Part shown: positions 1 through 9,803 of the stretch, in pieces
Numbering within the stretch: position 1 is the first letter of the stretch
Layout: every line of letters begins with the position of its first letter
NCBI RefSeq assembly: GCF_000971135.1
Contig: NZ_BBLW01000006.1
Location: 166,778 to 230,777 of the forward strand
Direction: 5' to 3'
From: Demequina phytophila
GTDB lineage: Bacteria; Actinomycetota; Actinomycetes; Actinomycetales; Demequinaceae
Length of the DNA: 64,000 bases
The notes under the pieces: model-generated
The model's input: the letters and a program-made list of their open reading frames with translations, nothing else
Told to the model about the DNA's origin: nothing
Databases searched by the model: none
Made by a program: the position numbers and the translations under genes

Positions 1-130
1 GGGCCCTATGCTGATCAACGGCGACGGGCCGGACTACCGCCCTGATCGCCGAAGACGTCCCCGGGGTGGGACGGCCGCGGTGCCCCCCAGCGCAGCCGAC
101 CCCCCGGGGCACCTTCGTCTCCGGGGCCTG
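1..130. other. left edge, no gene recognised
   Basis: The first 130 bases lie downstream of the minus-strand PAP2 gene. No frame gives a recognisable protein end. C-runs and G-runs around 85-125 could fold, but I cannot define a clear terminator. Confidence 0.4.
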
Positions 131-916
131 TCAGGCCCGCTCCTCGCCGTCCGCACCGTCGAGGCCCGTGAGACCCTCGCCCCAGCCGACCGCGGCATCG
201 TCCTCCTCGGACAGCGGGCGCGGCCGCTCGGGCGGGTCGCGGCGCTCGATCCAGAGGTCGTGCCAGCGCTCGACCGCGACCACGAGCCCCAGCACCACGA
301 CCGCGACGCACACGCCCGCCAGGACGTCGGTGAGGAAGTGGTACCCCAGGTACATGCGGCTCGCGCCCACCAGCCCGATCACGCCGATCGACAGCACCGT
401 CCAGCCGGCGAGCGCCCACGAGGCCTCCGCGTCCTCGTGCCACAGCAGGTAGCCGACCACCAGCACCAGCGTCGCGGCGCCGATGGTGTGCCCCGACGGG
501 AACGAGCCGGACGTCTCGCCGCCCGGGATGGACATGAACTCCTGGCCGGGGCGCGTGCGTCCCACGGTCGCCTTGAGCACCACGGACAGGCCCGTCGACA
601 GCACCATCGCCCCCACGAGCACCGCGGGCTCCCACCAGCGTCCCGAGATGCGCCACCACAGCAGCGCGATCACGGCCACCACCAGGGGCAGCAGGAACGG
701 ACCGAAGAGGTTCGTCACGACCGTGAAGAACGTGGTGAGCGCGTCCGTGCGGTTCGCCGCGAGCCACTCGAGCAGGGGCTGGTCGACCAGGAAGAGGTCC
801 TCCTGCTCGACCACCCAGTCGAGCAGCGCCGCGAATCCCGCCACGCCGAGCACCACCAGGATCAGCCCCGGCCACACGGCCGAGGCGACGTCCCGCGCAC
901 GCATCCGCTGAGTCAT
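131..916 (-). CDS. PAP2-family membrane phosphatase
   Basis: This 261-residue membrane protein belongs to the PAP2 acid phosphatase superfamily, which dephosphorylates lipid phosphates such as phosphatidic acid or undecaprenyl pyrophosphate. All three signature motifs are visible in order: K115 with R122-P123 (KATVGRTRP), PSGH at 140-143, and SR at 186-187 with H193 and D197. The two histidines and the Asp form the phosphohistidine catalytic site. Hydrophobic segments near residues 15-32, 72-88, 97-115, 146-160, 170-186 and 197-215 give about six membrane spans. The tail of about 45 residues is charged and acidic. The ATG start gives the family's usual length. It is divergent from the acetyltransferase gene with about 50 bp between. 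Substrate cannot be read from the sequence. Confidence 0.9.
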   Translation of the reverse strand: MTQRMRARDVASAVWPGLILVVLGVAGFAALLDWVVEQEDLFLVDQPLLEWLAANRTDALTTFFTVVTNLFGPFLLPLVVAVIALLWWRISGRWWEPAVLVGAMVLSTGLSVVLKATVGRTRPGQEFMSIPGGETSGSFPSGHTIGAATLVLVVGYLLWHEDAEASWALAGWTVLSIGVIGLVGASRMYLGYHFLTDVLAGVCVAVVVLGLVVAVERWHDLWIERRDPPERPRPLSEEDDAAVGWGEGLTGLDGADGEERA

Positions 917-968
917 CCGACCACCCTAGGCACGCCCGGCCCGGATGCCGGGATGGCACGATGGCGCG

Positions 969-1427
969 GTGAGGATCTCCCCGACCGACCCGGCCACCCC
1001 CGACGTGGTCGAGCTGCTGACCGAGCACCTGGCGGACATGCACGCCACGTCCCCCGCATGCTCGGTGCACGCGCTCGACGTCGAGCGCCTCCGGGCGCCG
1101 CACGTCACGTTCGTCGCCGCGAGGGACGATGCGGGGGTCCTGCTGGGCGTCGGGGCGCTGGCCGGTCTGGGCGAGGGGCACGCGGAGCTCAAGTCGATGC
1201 GCACCGCCAGGCCCGCGCGCGGACGCGGGGTCGCCGCAGGAGTGGTGCGCGCGCTGCTCGAGGTGGCGCGCGCGAACGGCGTCACCCGCGTGAGCCTCGA
1301 GACGGGGACGGGCGACTACTTCTCCGCCGCGCATCGCCTGTACGAGCGGGAGGGTTTCGCGGAGTGCGGGCCCTTCGGGACGTACACGCTCGACCCCTTC
1401 TCGCGCTACTACACGCGCGAGGTGTGA
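969..1427 (+). CDS. GNAT-family N-acetyltransferase
   Basis: A small acetyltransferase of about 152 residues. The acetyl-CoA loop is visible as ARPARGRGVAAGV (an R-x-x-G-x-G type motif), followed by an amphipathic helix and the C-terminal YEREGF segment found in most GNAT enzymes. The substrate is unknown. The frame is open from an ATG at 945, but I prefer the GTG at 969 because the product then begins with the usual short strand (VRISPTDP). Neither start has a convincing ribosome site. The gene carries one copy of the repeated 10-mer GGGACGATGC at 1123-1132, read as Asp-Asp-Ala. It converges with the ABC permease gene downstream; the 145 bp between them hold only a weak CCGGG/CCCGG inverted repeat near 1434. 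Confidence 0.8.
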   Translation: MRISPTDPATPDVVELLTEHLADMHATSPACSVHALDVERLRAPHVTFVAARDDAGVLLGVGALAGLGEGHAELKSMRTARPARGRGVAAGVVRALLEVARANGVTRVSLETGTGDYFSAAHRLYEREGFAECGPFGTYTLDPFSRYYTREV

Positions 1428-1572
1428 CCCGAGCCGGGTTACCCGGAGATTCCCCATGACGCTTGTGGCTGGAGTGACGGGGATCGACTCGTGAGGCACT
1501 CACATCCTTCACGCGACAACATCCGCGTGACCAGTGTCATGGGAAGTCGACGCGTGGGCAGTCGACGCACGC

Positions 1573-3228
1573 TCACCCCTTGAGGTCGCGCCTCACGTAG
1601 CCCGCGACGCCGGCCGCGAACAGCACCGCCGCCGCGCCGAACAGCACCACGGGCTGGTACCAGTACAGCCCGTTGTCCAGGGGGAACTCCCACGTGTAGT
1701 AGTAGAAGGGCGAGACGTGCGCGAGGGGGACCAGCGCATCGTTCACCGCGGCGAACGCGGTGAGCGCCCACCCGACGATCGCCACGCCGGTGCCCGCGCC
1801 CGTCGCGATGCGCGGCACGCCGGTGAGGCCTGCGCCCAGGAACGCGGCGGCGCCGAGCACGGCGCCGAGCCCCCACACCAGCACGCCCGTCGCGGCGATG
1901 TGCGCGTAGCTCATCCCGAGCCCGGCGATCCAGTTGCCGAGCGAGATGCCCGCGGTCACCGCGACCGCGATCACGAGGGCGACCGTGAGCGTCGCGACGG
2001 CGCGCCGCCACGCCACCTGCGCGCGCGACAGCGGCGAGCCCAGCAGCACCGCGATGGTGCGCCGGCGCTCCTCCCCCGCGAGCGCGCCGCCCGCGGAGAT
2101 CGCGGCCACGGCGACCGCGATGGGGACCGTGATCGACAGCATCTCGCCGTGATACCAGCCCTCGGGCCGCGAGTAGTCGGCGAAGCCCACCATCGCCATC
2201 ACCTTGTCGGGGAACGCGCCGGCGAACTCGCCGATGAAGTCGGTCATCAGCGTGAACAGCGGGCCCATGACGACCGTCATGGCGAAGATGCCGCCGCCGG
2301 CGATGGTGAGGATCGCGCGGCTCTCGCTCAGCGCCTTCCCCACGATCCCGCGGGTGCTGGACGTGCCGCGCAGCAGCTCGAGCACCTTCGCGACGCGCTC
2401 GGCCTCGGTGAGGCGGGTGACCAGCGCGATCGACCGCTCCCCCGCGAGCAGGTCGCGGCGCAGGTAGAGCGCCCAGCCGATCAGCACCAGCACCGCCGAG
2501 ATCGCGATGAGCACACCCACCTGCGCCCAGTCCGTGCCGTTCGCCAGCGGCGCGGCGCCCTTGACGTAGTACCAGGGGAAGATCTTGGCCCAGTCCTCCC
2601 AGCCCTCGATCATGGGCAGCAGCCCGGCGGCGAAGAAGGACACCACGAGGAAGCCCGTCGCGGCGCCCGACGCGACCCGCTGGTGGCCGGTCGCGGCGCC
2701 GATCGCGAACGCGACGGCGCCGTAGAGGATGGCGACCGCGGTGACGTGGACGGTGGCGGCGCCGATGTTCACCGCGTCGGTCGACTCGCCGAACGCGACG
2801 ATCGACAGCGCGTAGCCGGCCCACGCGGCGAGGTTGACGGCGACCGCGATGGTGAGGGCGGCCAGCCCCTTGGAGGCGAGCAGGCGCGAGCGCGAGCGCG
2901 GCGCGGTGGTGAGGACGTTCATGGTGCCGTCACCCTCCTCGCCCGCGAGCGCGGCCGCGCCCATCGAGATCGCGATGCCCGCGACCACGAACGGCCCGAT
3001 GAAGTTGAACATCATGCTGAGCATGAGGCCCGCGGTGCCGGCGTCTCCCGTGATGCCCACGAGGTCCGTGTAGAAGGCGGGCATCTCGTCGAAGAAGGAC
3101 ACGGCGTCGGAGCCGAGGCCCGCGTAGGCCCACATCCCGAACACCGCGACGCACCACAGCGAGGAGACGCCGATGAGCGCTCCGACCGCGCGGTCGCGGA
3201 TGGTCTTGAGGTACAGGGTGCGCAGCAT
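1573..3228 (-). CDS. ABC-2-type exporter permease
   Basis: A 551-residue integral membrane protein that starts MLRTLYLKTIRD. It consists of two similar halves, each with a cytoplasmic amphipathic start and about six hydrophobic segments. Both halves contain a G-E-E-x-x-G/R-T motif (LAGEEGDGTMNVL and LAGEERRRTIAVL), typical of ABC-2 exporter permeases where the loop contacts the ATPase. Its ATG overlaps the TGA of the ATPase gene by one base (TGATG), so the two are translationally coupled and must form one transporter. Actinobacterial relatives are annotated as drug or polyketide-antibiotic exporters, but the substrate here is unknown. It is the last gene of the regulator-ATPase-permease operon. 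Confidence 0.85.
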   Translation of the reverse strand: MLRTLYLKTIRDRAVGALIGVSSLWCVAVFGMWAYAGLGSDAVSFFDEMPAFYTDLVGITGDAGTAGLMLSMMFNFIGPFVVAGIAISMGAAALAGEEGDGTMNVLTTAPRSRSRLLASKGLAALTIAVAVNLAAWAGYALSIVAFGESTDAVNIGAATVHVTAVAILYGAVAFAIGAATGHQRVASGAATGFLVVSFFAAGLLPMIEGWEDWAKIFPWYYVKGAAPLANGTDWAQVGVLIAISAVLVLIGWALYLRRDLLAGERSIALVTRLTEAERVAKVLELLRGTSSTRGIVGKALSESRAILTIAGGGIFAMTVVMGPLFTLMTDFIGEFAGAFPDKVMAMVGFADYSRPEGWYHGEMLSITVPIAVAVAAISAGGALAGEERRRTIAVLLGSPLSRAQVAWRRAVATLTVALVIAVAVTAGISLGNWIAGLGMSYAHIAATGVLVWGLGAVLGAAAFLGAGLTGVPRIATGAGTGVAIVGWALTAFAAVNDALVPLAHVSPFYYYTWEFPLDNGLYWYQPVVLFGAAAVLFAAGVAGYVRRDLKG

Positions 3229-4142
3229 CACACGACCTCCGCCTCCGCGACCTCGTCGCGGTAGAACTCGAGGAAGATCTCGTCGAGGTCGACGGACGAG
3301 GACTCGAGCGAGAGGACGTCGTGGGCGGTGGCGACGCGCAGCAGCGGACCCATCGAGCCCTCGTACTGCGCGGTCACGCGGGCGCCTTCCGCGGAGACGC
3401 CGTGGACGCCCTCGACGCCCTCGAACGCGTCCGCCGGGACCGGCGCGGCGAACTCGAGCGTGACGCGGCGCAGCGCCTTGTCCATGAGCTCGCTCATCCG
3501 CTCGACGGCGATGAGGTGGCCGCGGCGGATGAACCCCACACGGTCCGCGACGCGCTCGACCTCGGACAGCGTGTGGCTCGAGAGGAACACCGTGTTGCCG
3601 TCCGCGACGTGCTCGCGCATGAGCGTGTGGAACTCGAGCTGGACCAGCGGGTCGAGGCCGGTGATGGGCTCGTCGAGGATCACCACCTCCGGGCGGTTCA
3701 TGAACGCCTGGATCAGCCCCACCTTCTGGCGGTTGCCGCTCGACAGCTCCCCGACCTTCTTGGACAGATCCGCGTCGAAGCGGCCGGCCAGGGTGTCCAC
3801 CCAGGCCCAGTCGACGCCGCCGCGCAGGTTCGCGAGGAACTGCAGGGTCTCGCGGCCCGTGAGGTTGGGGTACAGCGCGAGGTCCGACGGCAGGAAGCCC
3901 AGGTGGCGGCGGATCTCGACGGCGTCGCGGCGCGAGTCCAGCCCGACGATGCGGCACTCGCCCCCGCTCGGGCGGATCAGGTCGAGCAGGCACCGGATGG
4001 TGGTGGACTTGCCGGCACCGTTGGGGCCGAGGAAGCCGAAGATCTCGCCCCGCTCGATGGTGAGCGAGACGTCCTGGACTGCCGGGAGGTCGCCGAATCG
4101 CTTGGTGAGCGCGACGGTCTCGATGGCGGGGGTGGCGGTCAT
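3228..4142 (-). CDS. ABC exporter ATP-binding protein
   Basis: A 304-residue ABC ATPase that powers the adjacent permease. Walker A is GPNGAGKST near residues 38-46, the signature is LSSGNRQKVG near 137, Walker B is VVILDEP, and the switch His lies in LSSHTLSEVE. The C-terminal 80 residues form the extra domain typical of drug-exporter ATPases. The start ATG overlaps the TGA of the upstream regulator by four bases (ATGA), and the stop overlaps the permease start, so the three genes form one coupled operon. In this family a cytoplasmic dimer binds two copies of the permease or one duplicated permease; the doubled permease next door fits the latter. Confidence 0.9.
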   Translation of the reverse strand: MTATPAIETVALTKRFGDLPAVQDVSLTIERGEIFGFLGPNGAGKSTTIRCLLDLIRPSGGECRIVGLDSRRDAVEIRRHLGFLPSDLALYPNLTGRETLQFLANLRGGVDWAWVDTLAGRFDADLSKKVGELSSGNRQKVGLIQAFMNRPEVVILDEPITGLDPLVQLEFHTLMREHVADGNTVFLSSHTLSEVERVADRVGFIRRGHLIAVERMSELMDKALRRVTLEFAAPVPADAFEGVEGVHGVSAEGARVTAQYEGSMGPLLRVATAHDVLSLESSSVDLDEIFLEFYRDEVAEAEVV

Positions 4143-4597
4143 GACTGTCCCTTCGTGAGGTTCGCTTGCATGCGCTCGAGCAGCGGCGGCCACTCGCGTG
4201 CGAAGAAGTCGGCGAGATCGGCGAGCTCGGTGACGCGCTCGGGGCGGACCTGCGGGAGCACCGGCCCGGCGGCCCGGGCGATCTCGCCCATCGCGTGGAT
4301 GCGGCCCAGCTCGGAGGACATCACCTCGAACCACGCGCCCGACCGTAAGCGGTAGCGCTGCGTGCGGTCGCCGCGTACGCGCACCTGCTCGACCATGCCC
4401 AGCTGCACGTGCGCCCGCAGCTGCGTCGAGACCGTGCCGGCGCTGAGCCCCAGGTCCTCGGCGATCTCGGCCTGGGTACGCTCGGCCGGCTCGCAGATCA
4501 TCAGCCAGCCGAGGATCTCCGCCCACGCGCGCGCCGATCCGAACATGGTGAAGAACGTGGCGACCCTGTCCACGTACTGGTGCTGCGCATCGTCCAT
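4139..4597 (-). CDS. GbsR/MarR-type transcriptional regulator
   Basis: A 152-residue winged-helix regulator. The HTH is clear at residues 43-70 ([20 protein letters not shown]), followed by a wing with [12 protein letters not shown] and a C-terminal helical region, as in the GbsR branch of the MarR group. In actinobacteria such genes commonly precede an ABC exporter and sense its substrate (known family context). The frame is open to an ATG at 4627, but I prefer the ATG at 4597: a promoter (TTGCGT, 18 bp, AATACT) and a palindrome lie between the two ATGs, so the upstream ATG would fall inside the promoter. The message would then be nearly leaderless. The stop overlaps the ATPase start by four bases. 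Autoregulation is likely. Confidence 0.75.
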   Translation of the reverse strand: MDDAQHQYVDRVATFFTMFGSARAWAEILGWLMICEPAERTQAEIAEDLGLSAGTVSTQLRAHVQLGMVEQVRVRGDRTQRYRLRSGAWFEVMSSELGRIHAMGEIARAAGPVLPQVRPERVTELADLADFFAREWPPLLERMQANLTKGQS

Positions 4598-4606
4598 CGG
4601 CACAAT

Positions 4607-4639
4607 TTCAGTATTGCCTGAATTCATTGAACTACGCAA
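4607..4639 (-). promoter_or_regulatory. promoter and operator of the exporter operon
   Basis: Read on the minus strand, TTGCGT (4639-4634) and AATACT (4615-4610) are separated by 18 bp. The palindrome TTCAG-N6-CTGAA (4607-4622) overlaps the -10 box, a natural site for the GbsR-type product. This AT-rich patch stands out from the GC-rich surroundings. Assignment is by eye. Confidence 0.45.
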
Positions 4640-4697
4640 GGGGTGGGCAGGATCCGCGGGGGTAGCGAGCGCCCCGCGCGCGTGGAAGCATGGCCCC

Positions 4698-6935
4698 ATG
4701 CCCGAGAGCCTCGACATCAACGACGCGCCCGCCCCTGCTTCCGCGCCCGCACCTGCGGATTCGGAGGAGACGTACCCCGTCCCGACCGTCGAGTTCGAGG
4801 AGGACGAGGCGCCCTCGCCGCTGCCCGACGATCGCTTCCTGGACCGCGAGCTGTCCTGGCTCGCGTTCAACGAGCGCGTCCTCGAGCTCGCCGAGGACCC
4901 GCACACGCCGCTGCTCGAGCGCGCCCGCTTCCTCGCGATCTTCGCGTCGAACCTCGACGAGTTCTTCATGGTGCGCGTCGCCGGCCTCAAGCGCCGCATC
5001 GCCGCGGGCTTCGCGGTGCCCGCCGCCACCGGCATGAGCGCGTCCCGCCAGATCGAGGCGATCATCGAGCGCGCGCACGAGCTCATGGACCGCCACGCGG
5101 AGACCTTCGAGGACCAGGTGCGTCCGGCGCTCGCCATCGAGGGCATCCAGCTGGTGCGCTACTCCGACCTCGAGGACCCCGAGCAGGAGCGCCTGCGCAA
5201 GCTGTTCCGCTCCGACATCTTCCCTGTGCTCACACCCCTCGCGGTCGACCCGGCCCACCCGTTCCCGTACATCTCGGGCCTGTCGCTCAACCTTGCGATC
5301 GAGATCCGCGACCCCGACACCGGCAAGGACTACTTCGCCCGCGTCAAGGTGCCCGAGACGCTGCCCCGCTTCCTGTCGGTCGACGCGGCGGGCCATGTGG
5401 GTCAGGTGACCGACGCATCGTCCCTCTCCGACGAGCCGCGGTCCTTCGTGCCCCTCGAGGACGTGATCGGCGCGCACCTCGACTACCTGTTCCCCGGCAT
5501 GGAGGTGGTGGACCACTACACCTTCCGCGTCACGCGCAACGAGGACGTCGAGGTCGAGGAGGACGACGCCGAGAACCTCCTCAAGGCGATGGAGAAGGAG
5601 CTGCTGCGCCGGCGATTCGGACCCGCGGTGCGGCTCGAGGTCGCCGACGACCTGCCGCCCAAGATCCGCGAGCTGCTGGTGCGCGAGCTGGGCATCACCG
5701 ACAACGACGTGTTCCACCTGCCCGCGCCGCTCGACCTCACGGGCCTCAACGTGATCGCGGATCTGGACCGGCCGTCGCTGCAGTACGCCCCGTTCCGCCC
5801 CACGACGCACCACAAGCTCGCCCCGGTGGAGACCGCGGACGAGCAGAACGTGTTCGAGGCGATCACGCGCGGCGACGTGCTGCTGCACCACCCGTACGAC
5901 TCGTTCTCGACGTCCGTGCAGGCGTTCCTCGCGCAGGCCGCGGCGGACCCCAAGGTGCTCGCGATCAAGCAGACGCTGTACCGGACCTCGGGCGACTCGC
6001 CCATCGTGGACTCCCTCATCGAGGCGGCGCACGCGGGCAAGCAGGTGCTCGCGCTGGTGGAGATCAAGGCGCGCTTCGACGAGAAGCGCAACATCTCCTG
6101 GGCGCGCAAGCTCGAGCAGGCGGGCGTGCACGTGGTGTACGGCCTCGTGGGCCTCAAGACGCACTGCAAGCTGTCGCTCGTGGTGCGCCAGGAGGACGAC
6201 GGCCTGCAGCGCTACAGCCACATCGGCACGGGCAACTACCACCCGAAGACCGCGCGCCTGTACGAGGACTACGGCCTGCTCACCAAGAACCCCGACGTGG
6301 GCGCCGACCTCACCAAGCTGTTCAACCAGCTCTCCGGCTACGCGCCCAAGTCGAAGTTCCGCCGCCTGCTGGTCGCGCCCGTCGGGGTGCGCGCGGGCCT
6401 GGTCGAGCGGATCCGCAACGAGGCCCGCAACGCCGCCGCAGGCAAGGAGGCGTGGGTCAAGATCAAGGTCAACTCGATCGTCGACGAGAAGACCATCGAC
6501 GCGCTCTACGAGGCGTCACGTGCCGGCGTGAAGGTCGACGTCAACGTGCGCGGCATCTGCGCGCTGCGGCCCGGCGTGCCCGGGTTCTCGGAGACCATCC
6601 GGGTGCGGTCCATCCTGGGCCGGTTCCTCGAGCACTCGCGCATCTACGCGTTCGCGAACGACGGCGACCCCGAGGTGTTCATCGGCTCCGCGGACCTCAT
6701 GCACCGCAACCTGGACCGCCGCATCGAGGCGCTCATCACGGTGACGGATCCCGCGCAGGCGGCGCTGCTGGTCGAGAACATCGACATGGCGATGAGCGAC
6801 CGCGTGGCCGGCTGGGAGCTGCACGAGGACGGCACGTGGAGCCACGGCGTCACGGACGGCGAGGGCGCGCGCCTACGCGACCTCCAGGAGACGTACATCC
6901 GCCGCCAGCCCAAGCGGAGGGCCAAGGGCAAGTGA
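4698..6935 (+). CDS. ppk1: polyphosphate kinase 1
   Basis: A 745-residue polyphosphate kinase, which reversibly transfers the gamma phosphate of ATP to inorganic polyphosphate. The N-terminal domain begins [14 protein letters not shown], a hallmark of Ppk1. The catalytic half contains HHPYDSF, KQTLYRT, the histidine motif LKTHCKL that carries the autophosphorylated His, [11 protein letters not shown], and a second HKD-like segment near the C-terminus. The length fits the family (about 690-750), with a short acidic Pro/Ala-rich leader of about 45 residues in front. The ATG at 4698 is chosen because the conserved domain starts soon after. Its stop overlaps the GTG of the two-domain Nudix gene by four bases (GTGA), a pairing also found in mycobacteria. 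One copy of the repeated 10-mer lies at 5415-5424. Confidence 0.95.
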   Translation: MPESLDINDAPAPASAPAPADSEETYPVPTVEFEEDEAPSPLPDDRFLDRELSWLAFNERVLELAEDPHTPLLERARFLAIFASNLDEFFMVRVAGLKRRIAAGFAVPAATGMSASRQIEAIIERAHELMDRHAETFEDQVRPALAIEGIQLVRYSDLEDPEQERLRKLFRSDIFPVLTPLAVDPAHPFPYISGLSLNLAIEIRDPDTGKDYFARVKVPETLPRFLSVDAAGHVGQVTDASSLSDEPRSFVPLEDVIGAHLDYLFPGMEVVDHYTFRVTRNEDVEVEEDDAENLLKAMEKELLRRRFGPAVRLEVADDLPPKIRELLVRELGITDNDVFHLPAPLDLTGLNVIADLDRPSLQYAPFRPTTHHKLAPVETADEQNVFEAITRGDVLLHHPYDSFSTSVQAFLAQAAADPKVLAIKQTLYRTSGDSPIVDSLIEAAHAGKQVLALVEIKARFDEKRNISWARKLEQAGVHVVYGLVGLKTHCKLSLVVRQEDDGLQRYSHIGTGNYHPKTARLYEDYGLLTKNPDVGADLTKLFNQLSGYAPKSKFRRLLVAPVGVRAGLVERIRNEARNAAAGKEAWVKIKVNSIVDEKTIDALYEASRAGVKVDVNVRGICALRPGVPGFSETIRVRSILGRFLEHSRIYAFANDGDPEVFIGSADLMHRNLDRRIEALITVTDPAQAALLVENIDMAMSDRVAGWELHEDGTWSHGVTDGEGARLRDLQETYIRRQPKRRAKGK

Positions 6936-7903
6936 GCCACCACCCGGAGGGCACCGTCGTCGCCGCCGGTGCGCTCGTGTGGCGCGTCCGCGAGGGCGAG
7001 CTGCAGGTGCTCGCCGTGCATCGCCCGCGGTACAACGACTGGTCGTGGCCCAAGGGCAAGCTGGATCCGGGCGAGTCCCTGCCCGAGTGCGCGGTGCGGG
7101 AGGTCGCGGAGGAGACCGGCAAGCAGGTGGTGCTGGGCCAGCCGCTGCCCACCATCCGCTACCCCATCGGGGAGAAGCAGAAGGTGGTGAAGTACTGGGC
7201 CGCCGAGGTGCTGTCCTCCGGCTCTCCCGCGCTCAAGGCACGGCCCACGTTCAAGCCCGCCTCGAAGAACGAGATCGACCGGCTGCGGTGGCTGTCCGTC
7301 GCCGAGGCGCACAAGATGATCACCTTCCCCGACGACCTCCGGCCGCTCGACGCGCTGGTCGACGCGTACGCGGCGGACAGGCTCGACACGAGGCCGTTCA
7401 TGGTGGTGCGCCACGCGCGCGCCCGGCGGCGGGCCGCGTGGCGCCGCTCCGACCTGAAGAGGCCGCTCACCTCCAACGGGCGCGAGCGCGCGCAGGAGCT
7501 GGTGCCGCTGATCGCGTGCTTCGGGGTGACCAAGGTCGAGTCCTCGCCGGCGGTGCGCTGCCTCGACACCGTGGCGCCGTACGCCGCCGCGATCGGTGCC
7601 GAGGTCCGCACCCACGACCCGCTGACCGAGCCCGGCCACGCCGCGAAGCCGCTCGCGACGGCCAAGACGTTCACCACGCTGCTGCGCAAGAAGTCGCCGC
7701 GGGCGGTGTGCGTGCACCGCCCGACGCTGCCGACCATCGTCGAGATGCTGCGCGCGGCCGTGCGGCCCTACACGCGCGGCGCGCTCCCGCGATCGAACCC
7801 GTACCTGCCCGCGGGCGGCATGCTGGTCGCGCACGTCGCGGACTGGGAGTCCGGGCCGGTGGTGGTCGCGGTGGAGACCCACCTCCTGCGCGTGCACGTG
7901 TAG
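6932..7903 (+). CDS. mutT1: Nudix hydrolase-histidine phosphatase, MutT1-like
   Basis: A 323-residue two-domain protein. Residues 1-140 form a Nudix domain with the box GKLDPGES...REVAEETG. Residues 150-323 form a histidine-phosphatase domain starting MVVRHARA (RHG-like motif). Mycobacterial MutT1 has the same architecture; it hydrolyses 8-oxo-(d)GTP and diadenosine polyphosphates, and its gene also lies next to ppk1 (established knowledge). The expected phosphatase RHG reads RHA here, as in that family. The GTG start overlaps the ppk1 TGA by four bases, so the genes are co-translated. The likely role is nucleotide-pool sanitation tied to polyphosphate and phosphate metabolism. No terminator is obvious after the stop, but a structured gene-free block follows. 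Confidence 0.85.
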   Translation: MSHHPEGTVVAAGALVWRVREGELQVLAVHRPRYNDWSWPKGKLDPGESLPECAVREVAEETGKQVVLGQPLPTIRYPIGEKQKVVKYWAAEVLSSGSPALKARPTFKPASKNEIDRLRWLSVAEAHKMITFPDDLRPLDALVDAYAADRLDTRPFMVVRHARARRRAAWRRSDLKRPLTSNGRERAQELVPLIACFGVTKVESSPAVRCLDTVAPYAAAIGAEVRTHDPLTEPGHAAKPLATAKTFTTLLRKKSPRAVCVHRPTLPTIVEMLRAAVRPYTRGALPRSNPYLPAGGMLVAHVADWESGPVVVAVETHLLRVHV

Positions 7904-8386
7904 CGCCACCGGAAGTTCGCTGGGCACGGTTCCAGATCCGACACCCCGGTCCGGGCACGTTCGCAGCCGGCTGGGCGCGGCGTGTCGCCGGCCAGACCGT
8001 GCGCAGCGAACTCGCGCGGGGCCACGGCGACACCGGCGGCGGACATGAGAACGACGTCGGACCGGGAGCGCCAGTCGGCGCGAAGGCCGCTCGGAGCGGC
8101 TGGATTTGGAGCCCGGGGCTACCGCGGTCCGACGTCACCCCCACCATACGCCGGACGGGCGCCCTGGCAATGCGACTGTGGACCCTTCTCGCGGATCGCG
8201 AACATCTCTCGCGGCGCTGCCCGTCGGCGAGCGCGCGACCAGGTTCCACACGCCAACCGGCATGTGAACGCTCGCGCCCTGCAAGTCCCGTCGCATCGCC
8301 CGAGAGGAGCGGCGCCAGTTGCAGCATCCGTGTGGAGAGCGGTCGCGGGGGTGCACCATGAGCGCCCGGCGCGGGAGCGGCGCGGC
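7904..8386. other. gene-free block with nested inverted repeats
   Basis: These 483 bases separate two convergent genes and hold no convincing ORF. Three long-range inverted repeats are visible: 7915-7929 pairs with 7997-8011 (14 of 15 positions), GTGTCGCCG 7982-7990 pairs with 8025-8033, and GACGTCGGACCG 8053-8064 pairs exactly with 8125-8136. The last encloses a small hairpin at 8087-8101. The block may encode a structured RNA or be the remains of a mobile element. The CCACCA at 8138 made me test for a tRNA, but no cloverleaf forms. Confidence 0.4.
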
Positions 8387-9016
8387 TCAGTCCAGGCGGC
8401 CCTCGCGCCACATCGCCGCGCACCGCTCAAGGTCCTCGCCCGTGCGCAGCAGCTGCGACGCGCGCAGGGTGGTGCGGTGGGCGCGGCGGTCGGCGTGGCC
8501 CTCGTCGGACTGCGCCTCGAACGCGGCGCCGGTGGCGACCACGCGGCAGAACGCGCCCGCGCGCTCGAGCGCGACCGCCAGGTCCCCGGAGAACACGCCG
8601 GACAGCACCGCGTCCGCGAGGGTGCGGACCTCGTCGGGGCCGGGCGGGTCCTCGACGCCGGCGATCGCGTGCCGCACGTGGGCCGCGTGGACGCCCTGGT
8701 GGTACGAGCGCGCGACCGCCGAGGCATCGTGCTTCACCCATTCGCGGATCATGTAGATCCGCCACAGGGCGCCGGGCAGCGTGTGCGCGCCGGCCTTCGC
8801 CCACATCATGGCGACGGTGTCGATGCCCTCCTCGTCGACCAGCGCGATCAGGCGGGCCACCAGCGCCGGATCCCCGGACTGCCGCGCCTGCGACACGATC
8901 GCGAGCGCAGTCTCGTGGGCGATCAGCCCGCGCTCGGCAGGGTCGATGTCGCCCTCGATCTCGTCGGCCATCTCGATGTCGAGCATGGCCGGACGGCGGA
9001 AGCGCGGCTCCACCAT
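8387..9016 (-). CDS. conserved actinobacterial protein, unknown function
   Basis: I do not recognise a named family. The 209-residue product is soluble, largely alpha-helical and rich in Ala and Asp/Glu, with no signal peptide, no membrane span and no cysteine pairs. The middle part (IYMIREWVKHDASAVARSY) and the segment around LADAVLSGVFSGDLAVALERAG look like packed helices. Its ATG overlaps the TGA of msrB by one base (TGATG), so it is translated right after msrB and may act in the same stress response (inference). It converges with mutT1 across a gene-free block. Confidence 0.7.
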   Translation of the reverse strand: MVEPRFRRPAMLDIEMADEIEGDIDPAERGLIAHETALAIVSQARQSGDPALVARLIALVDEEGIDTVAMMWAKAGAHTLPGALWRIYMIREWVKHDASAVARSYHQGVHAAHVRHAIAGVEDPPGPDEVRTLADAVLSGVFSGDLAVALERAGAFCRVVATGAAFEAQSDEGHADRRAHRTTLRASQLLRTGEDLERCAAMWREGRLD

Positions 9017-9426
9017 CAGGCGTCCTCGCCCACCTCGTCGAAGGTCAGCGACACGGAGTTGATGCAGTACCGGTCACCCGTCGGAGTCTGCGGCGCGTCC
9101 GGGAACACGTGCCCCAGATGCGAGTCGCAGTTCGCGCAACGCACCTCGGTGCGGACCATGCCGTGCGAGCGGTCCTCGAGGAGCACCACCGAGTCGGGGT
9201 CGGCGTCGTAGAAGCTGGGCCAGCCGCAGTGGCTGTCGAACTTGGTGCCGGACTCGAACAGCTGGGCGCCGCACGCGCGACAACGGAACACGCCGTCGCG
9301 CTTCTCGTCGATGAGCTCACCGGTCCACGGCCGCTCGGTGCCCGCCTCGCGCAGCACCGCGAACTCGAGGTCGGTCAGCTGGGCGCGCCACTCGGCGTCG
9401 GTCTTGACGATCTTGTTGGGGCTCAA
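9016..9426 (-). CDS. msrB: peptide-methionine (R)-S-oxide reductase
   Basis: MsrB repairs oxidised protein methionine by reducing methionine-R-sulfoxide. The 136-residue product starts [17 protein letters not shown] and shows two CxxC zinc pairs (CRAC and CANC), the HCGWPSF motif, and the resolving region RYCINSVSL with the catalytic Cys. The frame runs open to 9564, but the true start is probably the TTG at 9426: it matches the family's usual N-terminus, and AAGGGAG sits 8 bases upstream. A TTG start is unusual in this window. The downstream unknown gene is coupled by a one-base overlap. Confidence 0.92.
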   Translation of the reverse strand: MSPNKIVKTDAEWRAQLTDLEFAVLREAGTERPWTGELIDEKRDGVFRCRACGAQLFESGTKFDSHCGWPSFYDADPDSVVLLEDRSHGMVRTEVRCANCDSHLGHVFPDAPQTPTGDRYCINSVSLTFDEVGEDA

Positions 9427-9803
9427 TGGGGACTCCCTTCCTTGGAAGAGCGTACGCGCGCGATACGCACCCGAATCGCGCATCGTGCCCGTCGCCAGCG
9501 ACCCGGGCCCAAAGGAAGACGCGAGGCGCCCGACCTCCGAGGGGGGGAGGAGGTCGGACGCCACGCGTTCTCACCTGGGCGTCCCATGCGGCTTCGCGCC
9601 GTGGTGGGTACATGGGTAAAGACGTCGGGGGCGTCTCGTTTGTTCCCATGCAACCCCACTTTCCTTGGCGGGTGTCGGGACGATGCCGCGGCCGGGTCGG
9701 GCGGCTCGCGCCCGGCACGCGCGCGGCCGGGGAATATCGACACGCCACCGGAATGCAATTCGAGATCAATTCGAAACGGAATTCGCGCATATATCCAACG
9801 CCC
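9427..9803. other. upstream region of msrB with hairpin
   Basis: No gene is seen in these 377 bases. A perfect 9-bp stem (CCGACCTCC 9530-9538 with GGAGGTCGG 9549-9557, 10-base G-rich loop) lies about 105 bp upstream of msrB and could be a leader hairpin or a terminator. One copy of the repeated 10-mer lies at 9677-9686. From about 9735 the DNA becomes AT-rich, leading into the DUF1540 promoter. Confidence 0.5.

Noticed and set aside
8053..8140. tRNA- or tmRNA-like segment ending CCACCA
   Set aside because: No acceptor, D or anticodon stem can be drawn; only an outer 12-bp repeat and a small hairpin are present.
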